Shown here: piece after piece, positions 41,721 through 50,686 of the stretch | How positions within the stretch are numbered: the first letter of the stretch is position 1 | How the letters are laid out: every line of letters starts with the position of its first letter | DNA from: Pseudomonas sp. RC10 | GTDB lineage: Bacteria > Pseudomonadota > Gammaproteobacteria > Pseudomonadales > Pseudomonadaceae | Length of the DNA stretch: 64,000 bases | NCBI RefSeq assembly: GCF_038397775.1 | Contig: NZ_CP151650.1 | Span: 248,001-312,000 of the forward strand | Direction: 5' to 3' | Translations under genes and position numbers: made by a program | Notes under the pieces: model-generated | The model's input: the letters and a program-made list of their open reading frames with translations, nothing else | The model's database searches: none | Told to the model about the DNA's origin: nothing

Positions 41721-42523
41721 GAGACCTCGTGTGGGTGGGTGGCCGCTGCATAGGCCGAGCGGCCGCGCGGGCCGTGGAAGTATTCGTGAATCCAATCGTC
41801 TTTGTAGGCCGACACCTTGTCGATGTTGTCGGCCACCAGCACCCGTTTCTGGGCTAGCACGGCGACCCGGTCGGTGATGGTGTAGAGGGTGTCCAGGTCG
41901 TGCGTGACCATGAACACGCTCAAGCCCAGCGCATCACGCAGGGTCAGGATCAGTTGATCGAAGGCGCCTGCGCCAATCGGGTCGAGCCCGGCGGTAGGTT
42001 CATCGAGAAACAGAATGTCCGGGTCCAGCGCCAACGCCCGGGCCAACGCGGCACGCTTGATCATCCCGCCGGACAGCGACGCCGGGTACTTATGCGCCGC
42101 CGACAAAGGCAAGCCGGACAGGGCCATTTTGATTCCGGCGAGATGTTCGGCTTCTTCACGACTCAACCCCGCATGCTCGATCAGCGGCAGAGCAACGTTC
42201 TCAGTGATGGTCAACGAAGAAAACAACGCGCCTTTTTGAAACAGCACGCCGAAACGTCGTTCAACCTGCGAGCGCGCCTTATCCGGGAGATTCAGCAAGT
42301 CCTGACCCAATACTCGGACATTTCCCTCAGCCGGTCGCTGCAAGCCGACGATGCTGCGCAGCAATACCGATTTGCCACTGCCGGAGCCGCCCACCACGGC
42401 GAGGATTTCACCGCGATACAGGTCCAGATCGAGGTTTTCGTGCACCACCTGCGGGCCGAAGCGGTTGCACAGGCCGCGCACCTGAATCACGGCTTCGGTG
42501 GGTTGAACGCAACGTCGGGTCAC
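41717..42523 (-). CDS. MlaF-like ABC transporter ATPase
   Basis: A 268-residue ATPase of the MCE/Mla type. Walker A GGSGSGKS is near 49-56, the signature LSGGMIKRAALARALALDPD near 150 and Walker B ILFLDEPTAGLDPIGAG near 172. Translation probably starts at GTG (42521-42523), which overlaps the permease TGA (GTGA). The product should power lipid movement with the STAS-MlaE permease upstream. Confidence 0.9.
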   Translation of the reverse strand: MTRRCVQPTEAVIQVRGLCNRFGPQVVHENLDLDLYRGEILAVVGGSGSGKSVLLRSIVGLQRPAEGNVRVLGQDLLNLPDKARSQVERRFGVLFQKGALFSSLTITENVALPLIEHAGLSREEAEHLAGIKMALSGLPLSAAHKYPASLSGGMIKRAALARALALDPDILFLDEPTAGLDPIGAGAFDQLILTLRDALGLSVFMVTHDLDTLYTITDRVAVLAQKRVLVADNIDKVSAYKDDWIHEYFHGPRGRSAYAAATHPHEVS

Positions 42524-43689
42524 CAGCCAATCTCCATGAAGAACATCGCCGCCAATGCGTCCAGCACGATGACGACGAAAATCGACTGCACCACGCTTGA
42601 AGTCGTGTGAGCGCCCACCGACTCCGCGCTGCCCTCGACCTTGAAGCCTTCCAGGCATCCAATCGCGGCAATGAAGAACGCGAAGATCGGCGCTTTGACG
42701 ATCCCCACCAGAAAATGCTGCACGCCGATGTCCGCCTGCATCAGCGACAGAAACATCGCGGGCGAAATCCCCAGCGAGAGCGCGCACACCACACCACCGC
42801 CGACGATGCCGCAGATCATCGCCAGAAAGGTCAGTATTGGCAGCGAGATGAGCAAGGCAAGCACGCGGGGCAAGACCAGCATTTCTGTAGGACTCAACCC
42901 CAGTGTCTGTAGAGCATCCAGTTCTTCGTTGGCCTTCATTGAGCCGATCTGCGCCGTGAAGGCGCTGGCGGTGCGCCCTGCCAACAGAATCGCCGTCAGC
43001 AGTACTGCGAACTCCCGCAGGAACGAGAAGCCGATGAGATCGACGGTGAAGATCGTCGCGCCGAAGGCCTTGAGAACGGTAGCACCGAGGAACGCCACCA
43101 CTGCGCCAACCATGAACGTCAGCAGCGCGACAATGGGCGCCGCGTCCAGGCCGATTTGTTCGATGTGGGCGATCACCGAGGTGGTGCGCCAGCGTCGAGG
43201 GCGGAACATCGTCGCGACGAAGGTTTGCAGGATCAGCCCAATGAAGCCGAGCAGTTGCAACGTGTCGCGCCACAGCACCTCCACCGCCGAACCGACTCGC
43301 GCCAGCAGTTGAGTGCCGACGGCGACTTCCGGGTCTTTCAGTGGCTGGCAATAATCGTGAAGGGCGCTCTGGATCGTCTGCATCAGGGCGCGGCTGGACT
43401 CTGGAAGATTGGGAGCCTGAACCGCCAGAAGCCGCAAGCGTTGCGCGCCCAGCAACTCGACCAGCAGCGACGCCCCGGCTGTGTCAAGAGCGCCCAACCG
43501 GCTCATGTCCACGTGCGTTGCGGGGCTGAAACCGTCGCTCAAGGCATCGGTCTGCCGCTTGAGATCGTGGTAGTGGGCAAGCGTCCAGTCTCCGACAATC
43601 CACAGCTGCGTGGGTTGAGTCGAAGTATCCAGTACGGCGCTGCCCGGTGCCTTGGGCGTGTGGGTAACCAGGTCGGTCGTTGGGGTCAT
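42520..43689 (-). CDS. STAS-MlaE fusion permease
   Basis: A 389-residue protein. The first about 120 residues form a STAS-like domain (WIVGDWTLAHYHDLKRQTDAL, HVDMSRLGALDTAGASLLVELLG). The rest is a MlaE permease (GLDAAPIVALLTFMVGAVVAFLGA, LAGRTASAFTAQIGSMKANEELDALQTLGLSPTEMLVLPR). In the classical Mla system the STAS protein MlaB is separate; here it is joined to the permease. The start at 43687-43689 is the ATG nearest the STAS domain. Confidence 0.9.
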   Translation of the reverse strand: MTPTTDLVTHTPKAPGSAVLDTSTQPTQLWIVGDWTLAHYHDLKRQTDALSDGFSPATHVDMSRLGALDTAGASLLVELLGAQRLRLLAVQAPNLPESSRALMQTIQSALHDYCQPLKDPEVAVGTQLLARVGSAVEVLWRDTLQLLGFIGLILQTFVATMFRPRRWRTTSVIAHIEQIGLDAAPIVALLTFMVGAVVAFLGATVLKAFGATIFTVDLIGFSFLREFAVLLTAILLAGRTASAFTAQIGSMKANEELDALQTLGLSPTEMLVLPRVLALLISLPILTFLAMICGIVGGGVVCALSLGISPAMFLSLMQADIGVQHFLVGIVKAPIFAFFIAAIGCLEGFKVEGSAESVGAHTTSSVVQSIFVVIVLDALAAMFFMEIGW

Positions 43690-43699
43690 GGGCACGAGC

Positions 43700-44875
43700 T
43701 TAGTTGGTTTTGGCCGGTGCGGGCGAGCTCGATGATGGCTTATCGTCATCGGCCTTGTCGTCATCCGAATCAGACGACCCCAACGTATCTGCATTGGGCT
43801 TCAAACCTGCTGGTTTGATCTTTTTTCGAGTCACCGCAGGCTGATCGGTGTCGGTCACCTGGAAGCGTAATACGCCGATCATCTGGCCATCCTCTGTCAG
43901 CACCCTCACCTGCCATTTGCCGAGCACGTCCGGCGGGAAATTCTGTTTATGTGTCCACGCCCGATAGCCTTCCTTACGTCCGCCGTGAATGTCTAGAGCG
44001 ATTCGGTCCACTTCTTCGCCGTTGTGGCGCCAAACGTGATAAATCCGCTCGTCCAGACCGCGAGGCGCGTTGATCGAGGTGTAAGCGTAAAGGCCGCTGC
44101 TGCGCAGTTGGTTGACGCCGATCTCCTGAATGCTTTCGCCGGGGGTGCGGTTCTGGTTGTCGAACTGAGTGCTCACGGCCACTTCGGTCATCCACAGCGT
44201 CGCCGGTGGCACCCACGATCGCAGCAACCAGCCCGCGCCGCCGATGGCCAGCGTCAGGATCACCAGGCCGACGCCGCGCTTCCAGTTGGTGACAGGGAAG
44301 CTCGACGCGAGACTCGGAATGGACAGCAGCATGGCGGTCGCCAACGCTAATTTGTAACTCTCGGCGGTGGTCAGGTGCAGGATGATCGGCAGCGCGGTGA
44401 GCATCGCCGCGAACAGCGTCAGGGTGTGCAGCGCCAGAAACAGCCAGCGCCGGGGCGCCAGCCATTTGTAATACAGCGGATCGATGATCGAAATCAGCCC
44501 TGCCACCGCTAGCAACCCAGTGAACGCGAGCTGGCCGCTGTTCCAGGTCGTGGTGATGGAAAAGAACGGCAGGACAAAAAACAGACTTTCCTGATGGATC
44601 ATCTGCGTGGCGTAGCGCAACAGCGGCTGAGGGATTTCGCGTTTGAGGAGTTTGGCGATGAGCCTGACAGCGCTGTTTTCCACCATCAACCAAAGCCAAC
44701 TGATCAGCAGGATGATCGCGATCCAGCTAGCGGGCCGTGCCTGGCGATCAACGAGGATAAAGCTGCCAACACCAGAGCAGAACCCGAACAGCGCGATCAG
44801 GCCCGGATAGCGTTTGATGAACTCCAGCACACGCTGTACGAGGGAGTTCTGCATCAGAGCGTTGAGGTCCGGCAT
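43700..44875 (-). CDS. DUF5924/DUF2914 family membrane protein
   Basis: A 391-residue protein with about seven to eight helices in the first 220 residues (for example LIALFGFCSGVGSFILVD, WIAIILLISWLWLMVEN). A soluble C-terminal domain resembles DUF2914 (YAYTSINAPRGLDERIYHVWRHNGEEVDRIALDIHGGRKEGYRAW) and a low-complexity Asp/Ser/Pro tail follows. It lies 10 bp upstream of the STAS-MlaE gene. The function is unknown; a role with the lipid transporter is only suggested by position. The start at 44873-44875 is uncertain. Confidence 0.8.
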   Translation of the reverse strand: MPDLNALMQNSLVQRVLEFIKRYPGLIALFGFCSGVGSFILVDRQARPASWIAIILLISWLWLMVENSAVRLIAKLLKREIPQPLLRYATQMIHQESLFFVLPFFSITTTWNSGQLAFTGLLAVAGLISIIDPLYYKWLAPRRWLFLALHTLTLFAAMLTALPIILHLTTAESYKLALATAMLLSIPSLASSFPVTNWKRGVGLVILTLAIGGAGWLLRSWVPPATLWMTEVAVSTQFDNQNRTPGESIQEIGVNQLRSSGLYAYTSINAPRGLDERIYHVWRHNGEEVDRIALDIHGGRKEGYRAWTHKQNFPPDVLGKWQVRVLTEDGQMIGVLRFQVTDTDQPAVTRKKIKPAGLKPNADTLGSSDSDDDKADDDKPSSSSPAPAKTN

Positions 44876-44964
44876 CTCGGTGATCACTTTGGCTGTAGGA
44901 AAAAAATCCTTGGCAGGATACCAATGCTGCAAGGCTGAAGCTTGCTCTTGGTTCTGCCGAAGGC

Positions 44965-45098
44965 GTAGGAGCGTGGCTTGTCCCGCGATCTGCCGGGAAC
45001 CGGCAGCAAAACCGGCAAGCGCGGGATGTTTGAAACAACCGAGGTGCCTGATTTACTGACGCTTCGCGCCAGATCGCGGGGCAAGCCACGCTCCTACG
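44965..45098. repeat. REP pair, GTAGGAGCGTGGCTTGTCCCGCGA family
   Basis: A fourth REP type: gtaggagcgtggcttgtccc at the left and ggggcaagccacgctcctac at the right, with a degenerate internal unit near 45000-45025 (ccggcaagcgcggga). Confidence 0.85.
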
Positions 45099-45122
45099 GC
45101 CTCCGGCCAGAAGCGGCCTGCA

Positions 45123-46505
45123 TCAAAGCGGTCGTTTTCTGTACACCCGCCAGCGCCACGCGATCAGCAGCGCGGCCAATACCGCTAATGCGACGCCGAT
45201 CTCGTACAACTCGTCATAACTGACCAGCGGTTCCTCGATGCGCAGATACCCTGGCTGTGCCAACAGCTGGCGCATGGCCCTGTTCGCCAAATCCAGGCTC
45301 ACGCCGCGCAGGCGTTTGGTCGGGTCGTCGAAGCGGCCGTCGTCGTAATCGTTGATCGCGCCCCAGTAATAATCCGCTAACGCGCTGTTGCCTTGAGCGG
45401 CCCACGCCTCCTTGGCGATAGCCGCCTGCTGCAACCGGGCAAACGTCGCCGGGTCCATGCCTTCCTTGCGCAGCCGCTCCAGCATCCCGCGCACAGCACT
45501 GACGGCCGCGTCGACATCATCCCGATCCAGATCGGCGTTCAGGCTGAGAAACCCCGTGTCGCCAAACGCTTCGCGATCCGCCCACGGCCCATACGAATAC
45601 CCCTGCTTCAGACGCAGTTCGCTGTAGAGCGCCCAGTCCAGGTAGGCCTTCACCAAGTCCAGGGTCTCATCATGCTGGTCGCCCAGGTCCGGCTCAGTAA
45701 ACAGCAAGTGGAGCTTCGCGCCGTCGCCCAATGCCCCGCGAATCAATGTGCGCTCCGCGTCGGCTTTTTCGGTAATGGTTGCCAGCGGCGGATGCTCGGT
45801 CGGGTCCACGGCATTCAGCTGGCCGAAGGTGCGTTCCAGATAGGCGGGTAGCAGCTTGTCGAGGTCACCGACGATGATCAGCGTCATGTTGTTGGCCGCG
45901 TACCAGTTGTCGTGGATGGACTCGATCTGGTCCAGCGTGATGTGATCGACTTCCGGACGCTCAGCGCATTTGAGGCCCAGCTCCACCGCCAATTGACTGC
46001 TGGCGCTGTGGCCGAGGTCGCGCTTATCCAGCCAGCGCTGCAAATGCGAGTAATGCCCGCCGTCTTCGCGCTCGACGATGCGTTTGACAGTGTCCAGATT
46101 GGCTTGGGTAATCTGCGTGTGCGTCAGCACACTGATCAGCAGGTCCAGCACCTTACGCTGATTTTGCGCGGGCGCCTCGATCACGAACGTGGTGTCGGTG
46201 TTGCTGGTGAACGCGTTCCACTCGCCACCCAGCGCCTGCATCTGCTGTTCAAGCCCGCCTTCGCCGGAATCGTCGACGCCGCTAAACAGCAAGTGCTCCA
46301 GCAAGTGCGGCAATTCTTTGTCGGCGCAGGGGAAATCATCGAAGCCAATGCCCACGACCAGGCGAATCGACACATGACCCTTTTCGGCAGGCTTGAGCAC
46401 CAGTTGCAAACCGTTCGGCAACACATAGCCTTCCACTTGAAAGCGGTCTATCGCCATGGACGGGAGGGATATCAGAAACAGGACAGCGAACAGCAGGCAA
46501 CGCAT
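45123..46505 (-). CDS. M16 family zinc peptidase (single-domain, membrane-anchored)
   Basis: A 460-residue M16 peptidase. The signal peptide MRCLLFAVLFLISLPSMA is followed by the inverted zinc motif H67-L-L-E70-H71 and a further conserved Glu in IVEREDGGH. A second, non-catalytic M16 half follows, with the R/Y-type substrate signature in LRLKQGYSYGPWADREA near 345. A C-terminal helix (VALAVLAALLIAWRWRVY) may anchor it in the membrane. The start at 46503-46505 gives the signal peptide; 42 preceding in-frame codons overlap the next gene and are not conserved. Confidence 0.88.
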   Translation of the reverse strand: MRCLLFAVLFLISLPSMAIDRFQVEGYVLPNGLQLVLKPAEKGHVSIRLVVGIGFDDFPCADKELPHLLEHLLFSGVDDSGEGGLEQQMQALGGEWNAFTSNTDTTFVIEAPAQNQRKVLDLLISVLTHTQITQANLDTVKRIVEREDGGHYSHLQRWLDKRDLGHSASSQLAVELGLKCAERPEVDHITLDQIESIHDNWYAANNMTLIIVGDLDKLLPAYLERTFGQLNAVDPTEHPPLATITEKADAERTLIRGALGDGAKLHLLFTEPDLGDQHDETLDLVKAYLDWALYSELRLKQGYSYGPWADREAFGDTGFLSLNADLDRDDVDAAVSAVRGMLERLRKEGMDPATFARLQQAAIAKEAWAAQGNSALADYYWGAINDYDDGRFDDPTKRLRGVSLDLANRAMRQLLAQPGYLRIEEPLVSYDELYEIGVALAVLAALLIAWRWRVYRKRPL

Positions 46506-46572
46506 AAAAACGGGCTTCCTTGCGGGCCGGTATGTGTAACAGACTGCTGACCGGCCCCGGCGTTCACCGCGA

Positions 46573-48216
46573 TTACTCTGGCTGGCTTTCGCTGGACAAG
46601 GCGCCAGTGTCTGAGGTTTCGAGGACGACATAGGCGCTGCTGCAGAACAGTGAGTTGAGTCGTTTCATGTCAGCGATCAGCTCAAGGTGTAACGAACTGG
46701 TCTCGATACTCTGCACGATTTTACGTTGCAGTCTGCTGACATGGGCATGGGCCAGGCGTCGCTCCTGTGCCCGGAAACGACGTTTCTCGCGCAGCAACTG
46801 ACGAGCACTTTCCGGGTCGCCGCTGAGGAACACCGACAGGCCCAGACGCAGGTTTGCCATCAATTGCTCGTGCAGCCCGGAGAGTTCTTCCAGTCCCACG
46901 TCGGAAAACGACCGGCGTTGTGACGTCTTCTGCTGCTGCACCTTACGCAGCATACGCTCGATCAGGCCGCTGGCCAGTTCGAGGTTGATCGCCAGCTCGA
47001 TGATTTCGGCCCAACGGCGGTTGTCCTGATCACTCAAATCTTCGCGCGGCATTTGCGCCAGGTAAAGTTTGATGGCGTTGTACAGCACCTCGACTTCGTC
47101 GTTGAGGCGGCGGACTTCTTGGGTGACCGCTGTCTGGTTACCGCGCAGCACCTCTTGCATCGCATTGAGCATGCTGTCGATCAGGTCGCCCATGCGCAGG
47201 GTTTCTCGCACGGCGTTGGCCAGCGCCAGGCTCGGCGTTGCCAGCGCGGTCAGGTCCAGATGACGAGGCTTGTTTTGACCGTTGACCTCGGCCGCTTGAG
47301 GGAGGAGCGACGCGCACAGTCGCCCCATCGGGCCAACCGTGGGCAGCATGATCAGGCAGCGCAGCGAGTTGTAGATCACGTGAAAACTGATGACCAGGCT
47401 CGACGGGCTGGCGTCCAGCGTTTCCATCCAGTGCACCAGTGGTGTCAGCACGGGGAAGATCAGCAGCAGGCCGATCAGCTTGTACAGCAGGCTGCCCAGC
47501 GCGACCTGACGCCCGGCGACGTTCTGCATGCTGGTGCTAAGGAAGGCCAGCAAACCGCTGCCGATGTTGGCGCCGATCACCAGACCAATCGCCACCGGCA
47601 AGCCGATGATTTCAGCGCCTGCGAGCGTGGCGGTCAGCAGGACAGCGGCGAGGCTGGAGTAGGAAATCAGCGCGAACATCGCGCCAACCAAGGCGTCGAG
47701 CAGCAAGTCGCCGGTCAGCGAGGCGAACAGCACTTTCACACCAGCCGCTTGGGTGATCGGCGCGGCGGCAGTGACGATCAGCTGCAATGCCAGAATGATC
47801 AGCCCCAGGCCGATTCCGACGCGGCCGAGCTGACCGACGCGGGTCTGTTTGCGCGACAGGAAGAGGATAACGCCGAGAAAGATCAGCAGCGGCGAGAGCC
47901 ACGACAGGTCGAACGTCAGGATTCGCGACATCACCGCCGTGCCGACGTCGGCGCCGAGCATGATCGCCAAGGCAGGCGTCAGCCCCATCAGGCTTTGGCC
48001 GACGAAGGACGTCACCAGCATGGCGGTGGCGTTACTGCTTTGCACTAGGGCGGTGACGAGAATCCCGGCGACGAAGGCCAGCGGGCGTTTGGACATGTTC
48101 TGGCTCAGCACGCGGCGCAACTGCGTGCCATAGACGCGCAGAATGCCGGTCCGAACGATGTGCGTGCCCCAGATCAACAGCGCGACGGCGGAAAGCAAAT
48201 CGAGCAGGGTCAGCAT
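46573..48216 (-). CDS. Na/Pi-cotransporter family protein with PhoU-like domain
   Basis: A 547-residue NptA-type protein. The N-terminal half has paired Na/Pi repeats (GILVTALVQSSNATAMLVTSFVGQ; SYSSLAAVLLTATLAGAEIIGLPVAIGLVIGANIGSG), where the QSS and SYSS segments form the ion site. The second half, from about 340, is a helical PhoU-like domain. The product probably exports or balances phosphate. The ATG at 48214-48216 begins MLTLLDLLSAVALLIWG. It is 67 bp upstream of the M16 peptidase gene. Confidence 0.9.
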   Translation of the reverse strand: MLTLLDLLSAVALLIWGTHIVRTGILRVYGTQLRRVLSQNMSKRPLAFVAGILVTALVQSSNATAMLVTSFVGQSLMGLTPALAIMLGADVGTAVMSRILTFDLSWLSPLLIFLGVILFLSRKQTRVGQLGRVGIGLGLIILALQLIVTAAAPITQAAGVKVLFASLTGDLLLDALVGAMFALISYSSLAAVLLTATLAGAEIIGLPVAIGLVIGANIGSGLLAFLSTSMQNVAGRQVALGSLLYKLIGLLLIFPVLTPLVHWMETLDASPSSLVISFHVIYNSLRCLIMLPTVGPMGRLCASLLPQAAEVNGQNKPRHLDLTALATPSLALANAVRETLRMGDLIDSMLNAMQEVLRGNQTAVTQEVRRLNDEVEVLYNAIKLYLAQMPREDLSDQDNRRWAEIIELAINLELASGLIERMLRKVQQQKTSQRRSFSDVGLEELSGLHEQLMANLRLGLSVFLSGDPESARQLLREKRRFRAQERRLAHAHVSRLQRKIVQSIETSSLHLELIADMKRLNSLFCSSAYVVLETSDTGALSSESQPE

Positions 48217-48450
48217 ACGGAAAGCCCCCTGTTGGTAGCCCGGCGGGCCAGCCTGGCCGGCACTCATGGGCAAAGGATTGAAAGTGCAGCGTGTAGCGAG
48301 CGAAAGCGCGTGCCCATCTGACGTGGTCAGCACACTCAACTAAAGCTTTTAGTCGGCTTGGAGCCTTAATGCCAGCATGGCACAGACGATTATTTCTTGA
48401 AACAAATCTGTCACAAATCAGCCATTTGGCAAGTCGTCGCCGAAACAAAC

Positions 48451-48542
48451 TGTAGGAGCGAATTCATTCGCGATGGGTTATGACATCCAACACATTTGTA
48501 TCGGCTGTACGTCCGCATCGCGAATGAGTTCGCTCCCACGGG
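48451..48542. repeat. REP pair, GTAGGAGCGAATTCATTCGCGA family
   Basis: Inverted units (tgtaggagcgaattcattcg and cgcgaatgagttcgctccca) beside the terC-like stop codon, in the same family as 27901 and 37983. Confidence 0.88.
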
Positions 48543-48545
48543 ATG

Positions 48546-49313
48546 TTATTGACCCGGAACGTCCTTGCGAAGTTTCACCGGCTCTTTCATCGCCTTCTTC
48601 TTGGCCATCGAGGTGCGCATCTTGATGTTGATCGCTTCCACCGCCAGCGAGAACGCCATGGCGAAGTACACATAGCCTTTAGGCACGTGCACGTCGAACG
48701 ACTCGGCGATCAGCACCGTACCCACCACGATCAAGAACGACAGCGCCAGCATCTTCAGCGAAGGGTGCTTCTCGATGAAGTCGCTGATGACCCCTGCGCA
48801 CAGCATCATGATCAGCACGGCGACGATGATCGCAGCGACCATGACCGGCACATGAGACACCATGCCGACCGCCGTGATCACCGAGTCCAGCGAGAACACG
48901 ATGTCGATGATGGCGATCTGGATGATGGTGTACAGGAACATGCCGCCCTTGCCTTTCGGCTCGTCGATCTCCTCCTCTTCGCCTTCCATGCCGTGGTAGA
49001 TCTCTTGCGAGCTTTTCCACAGCAGGAACAGGCCACCGAAGAACAGGATCAGATCGCGGCCCGAGATGCCTTGGCCGAGCACCACGAACAGGTCGTCCGT
49101 CAGGCGCATGACCCAGGTGATCGACAACAACAGCAGGATGCGCGTGACCATCGCCAGCGCGAGGCCGAAAATCCGGGTGCGCGGTTGCATCGCCTTGGGC
49201 ATGCGGCTGACCAGAATCGAGATCATGATGATGTTGTCGATCCCCAGAACGATCTCCAGGGCAGTCAGGGTGAAGAAAGCAACCCAGATCTCAGGGTTGG
49301 TCAGCCATTCCAT
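48546..49313 (-). CDS. TerC family integral membrane protein
   Basis: A 255-residue protein with about seven helices. The TerC signature acidic pair is seen in ALEIVLGIDNIIMISILVSRMP near 20-41 and IIDIVFSLDSVITAVGM near 134-150. A charged cytoplasmic loop (GMEGEEEEIDEPKGKGG) separates the halves. TerC proteins are linked to manganese export and metalation of secreted proteins; tellurite resistance is not implied. AAGGAAAA precedes the ATG. I looked for a yybP-ykoY manganese riboswitch upstream and the 65-bp gap is too short to hold one. Confidence 0.9.
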   Translation of the reverse strand: MEWLTNPEIWVAFFTLTALEIVLGIDNIIMISILVSRMPKAMQPRTRIFGLALAMVTRILLLLSITWVMRLTDDLFVVLGQGISGRDLILFFGGLFLLWKSSQEIYHGMEGEEEEIDEPKGKGGMFLYTIIQIAIIDIVFSLDSVITAVGMVSHVPVMVAAIIVAVLIMMLCAGVISDFIEKHPSLKMLALSFLIVVGTVLIAESFDVHVPKGYVYFAMAFSLAVEAINIKMRTSMAKKKAMKEPVKLRKDVPGQ

Positions 49314-49339
49314 TAGGTTTTCCTTTGAGCTTGTCAGAT

Positions 49340-49365
49340 CCCGCTGTCACTCGCGCGCCAGCGGG
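49340..49365. other. Hairpin CCCGCTG/CAGCGGG between CitMHS and TerC genes
   Basis: A perfect 7-bp stem with a 12-base GC-rich loop in the 65-bp gap. There is no T-run in either direction. It probably serves as a weak terminator or mRNA element between two genes read in the same direction. Confidence 0.45.
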
Positions 49366-49378
49366 GGAGTAATGAGCC

Positions 49379-50686
49379 TTATAGACTGCTGAAGACCGGG
49401 AATATCCCCATCAGCAGCGCTGCGACCATTATGCATACGCACACCAGCACGGCCCACTTGAGGGTAAAGCGCTGGTGATCGCCAAATTCGATACCCGCCA
49501 GGGCCACCAAGAGATAAGTCGATGGCACCAGTGGGCTCAACAGGTGGACGGGCTGGCCGACGATCGAGGCACGTGCCATTTCCACCGGGGTGATGCCGTA
49601 ATGCGACGCGGCCTCGGACAGTACCGGCAAGACACCATAGTAAAACGCATCGTTGGACATGAAGAAGGTGAACGGCATGCTGACGATCGCGGTAATGACG
49701 GCGAGATACGGCCCCATCGCGTCCGGAATCACCGCCAGCAGACTTTTGGACATCGCATCGACCATACCGGTGCCGGTCAGGATACCGGTGAAAATCCCCG
49801 CCGCGAAAATCAATCCGACCACTGCCAGCACGCTACCGGCATGGGCGGCGACACGATCCTTCTGCGCTTGCAGGCAGGGATAGTTGACGATCATCGCAAT
49901 ACTGAACGCGATCATGAACAGCACCGGCAGTGGCAACAGGCCCATGATCAGCGCGACCATCAGCGCCAGGGTCAAGGCACCGTTGAACCAGATGAGTTTG
50001 GGACGGCGAGCGTCGGGGAATTGCGAGACACTGATTTCACTGTGATCGACCTCATCGCCTGGGAGATGCAATTCGCCCAGACGTGCGCGCTCGCGTTTGC
50101 CGTAGAAATAGGCGATCACCAGAATCGCGATCACACCGGCAAGCATGGCCGGAATCATCGGCACGAAAATATCGGAGGGGTCGACATGCAGAGCGCTGGC
50201 GGCGCGAGCGGTCGGACCACCCCACGGCGTCATGTTCATCACGCCACCCGCCAGGATGATCAGGCCCGCCATGATGCGCGGGCTCATGCCCAGGCGGCTG
50301 TACAGCGGCAGCATCGCTGCGACACAGATCATGTAGGTGGTTGCACCGTCGCCGTCCAGCGAGACGACCAACGCCAACACGGCGGTGCCGACTGACACTT
50401 TGACCGGGTCACCTTTGACGAGCTTGAGGATCTTGCGCACGGCCGGGTCGAACAGGCCTGAGTCGATCATCAGCGCGAAGTAGAGAATGGCGAACATCAG
50501 CATCACGCCGGTCGGCGCGAGTTTGGTGATGCCGGCGAGCATCATCGGGCCGATACCCGCGGCAAAGCCGCCGAACAGCGCAAATACGATAGGTACGATG
50601 ATCAAGGCAATGAGCGCGGACAGGCGTTTGCTCATGATCAGGTACATGAAGGCAACGACCATGGCGAAGCCGAGGAAGGTCAACAT
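49379..50686 (-). CDS. CitMHS family citrate:metal-ion symporter
   Basis: A 435-residue transporter with about 12 helices. Family landmarks are MLTFLGFAMVVAFMYLIMSKRLSAL, LVVSLDGDGATTYMICVAAMLPLY, GGVMNMTPWGGPTARAASAL, MPFTFFMSNDAFYYGVLPVL and VGQPVHLLSPLVPSTYLLV. Homologues such as CitM and CitH import citrate bound to a divalent metal. CGGAG precedes the ATG. The substrate metal is not evident. Confidence 0.9.
   Translation of the reverse strand: MLTFLGFAMVVAFMYLIMSKRLSALIALIIVPIVFALFGGFAAGIGPMMLAGITKLAPTGVMLMFAILYFALMIDSGLFDPAVRKILKLVKGDPVKVSVGTAVLALVVSLDGDGATTYMICVAAMLPLYSRLGMSPRIMAGLIILAGGVMNMTPWGGPTARAASALHVDPSDIFVPMIPAMLAGVIAILVIAYFYGKRERARLGELHLPGDEVDHSEISVSQFPDARRPKLIWFNGALTLALMVALIMGLLPLPVLFMIAFSIAMIVNYPCLQAQKDRVAAHAGSVLAVVGLIFAAGIFTGILTGTGMVDAMSKSLLAVIPDAMGPYLAVITAIVSMPFTFFMSNDAFYYGVLPVLSEAASHYGITPVEMARASIVGQPVHLLSPLVPSTYLLVALAGIEFGDHQRFTLKWAVLVCVCIMVAALLMGIFPVFSSL

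Noticed and set aside
10384..48542. CRISPR array, considered because of many short repeats
   Set aside because: The repeats are inverted REP pairs scattered singly between operons, with no regular spacers and no cas genes.
49314..49378. Manganese (yybP-ykoY) riboswitch upstream of the terC-like gene
   Set aside because: The gap is only 65 bp and lacks the conserved core; only a simple hairpin is present.
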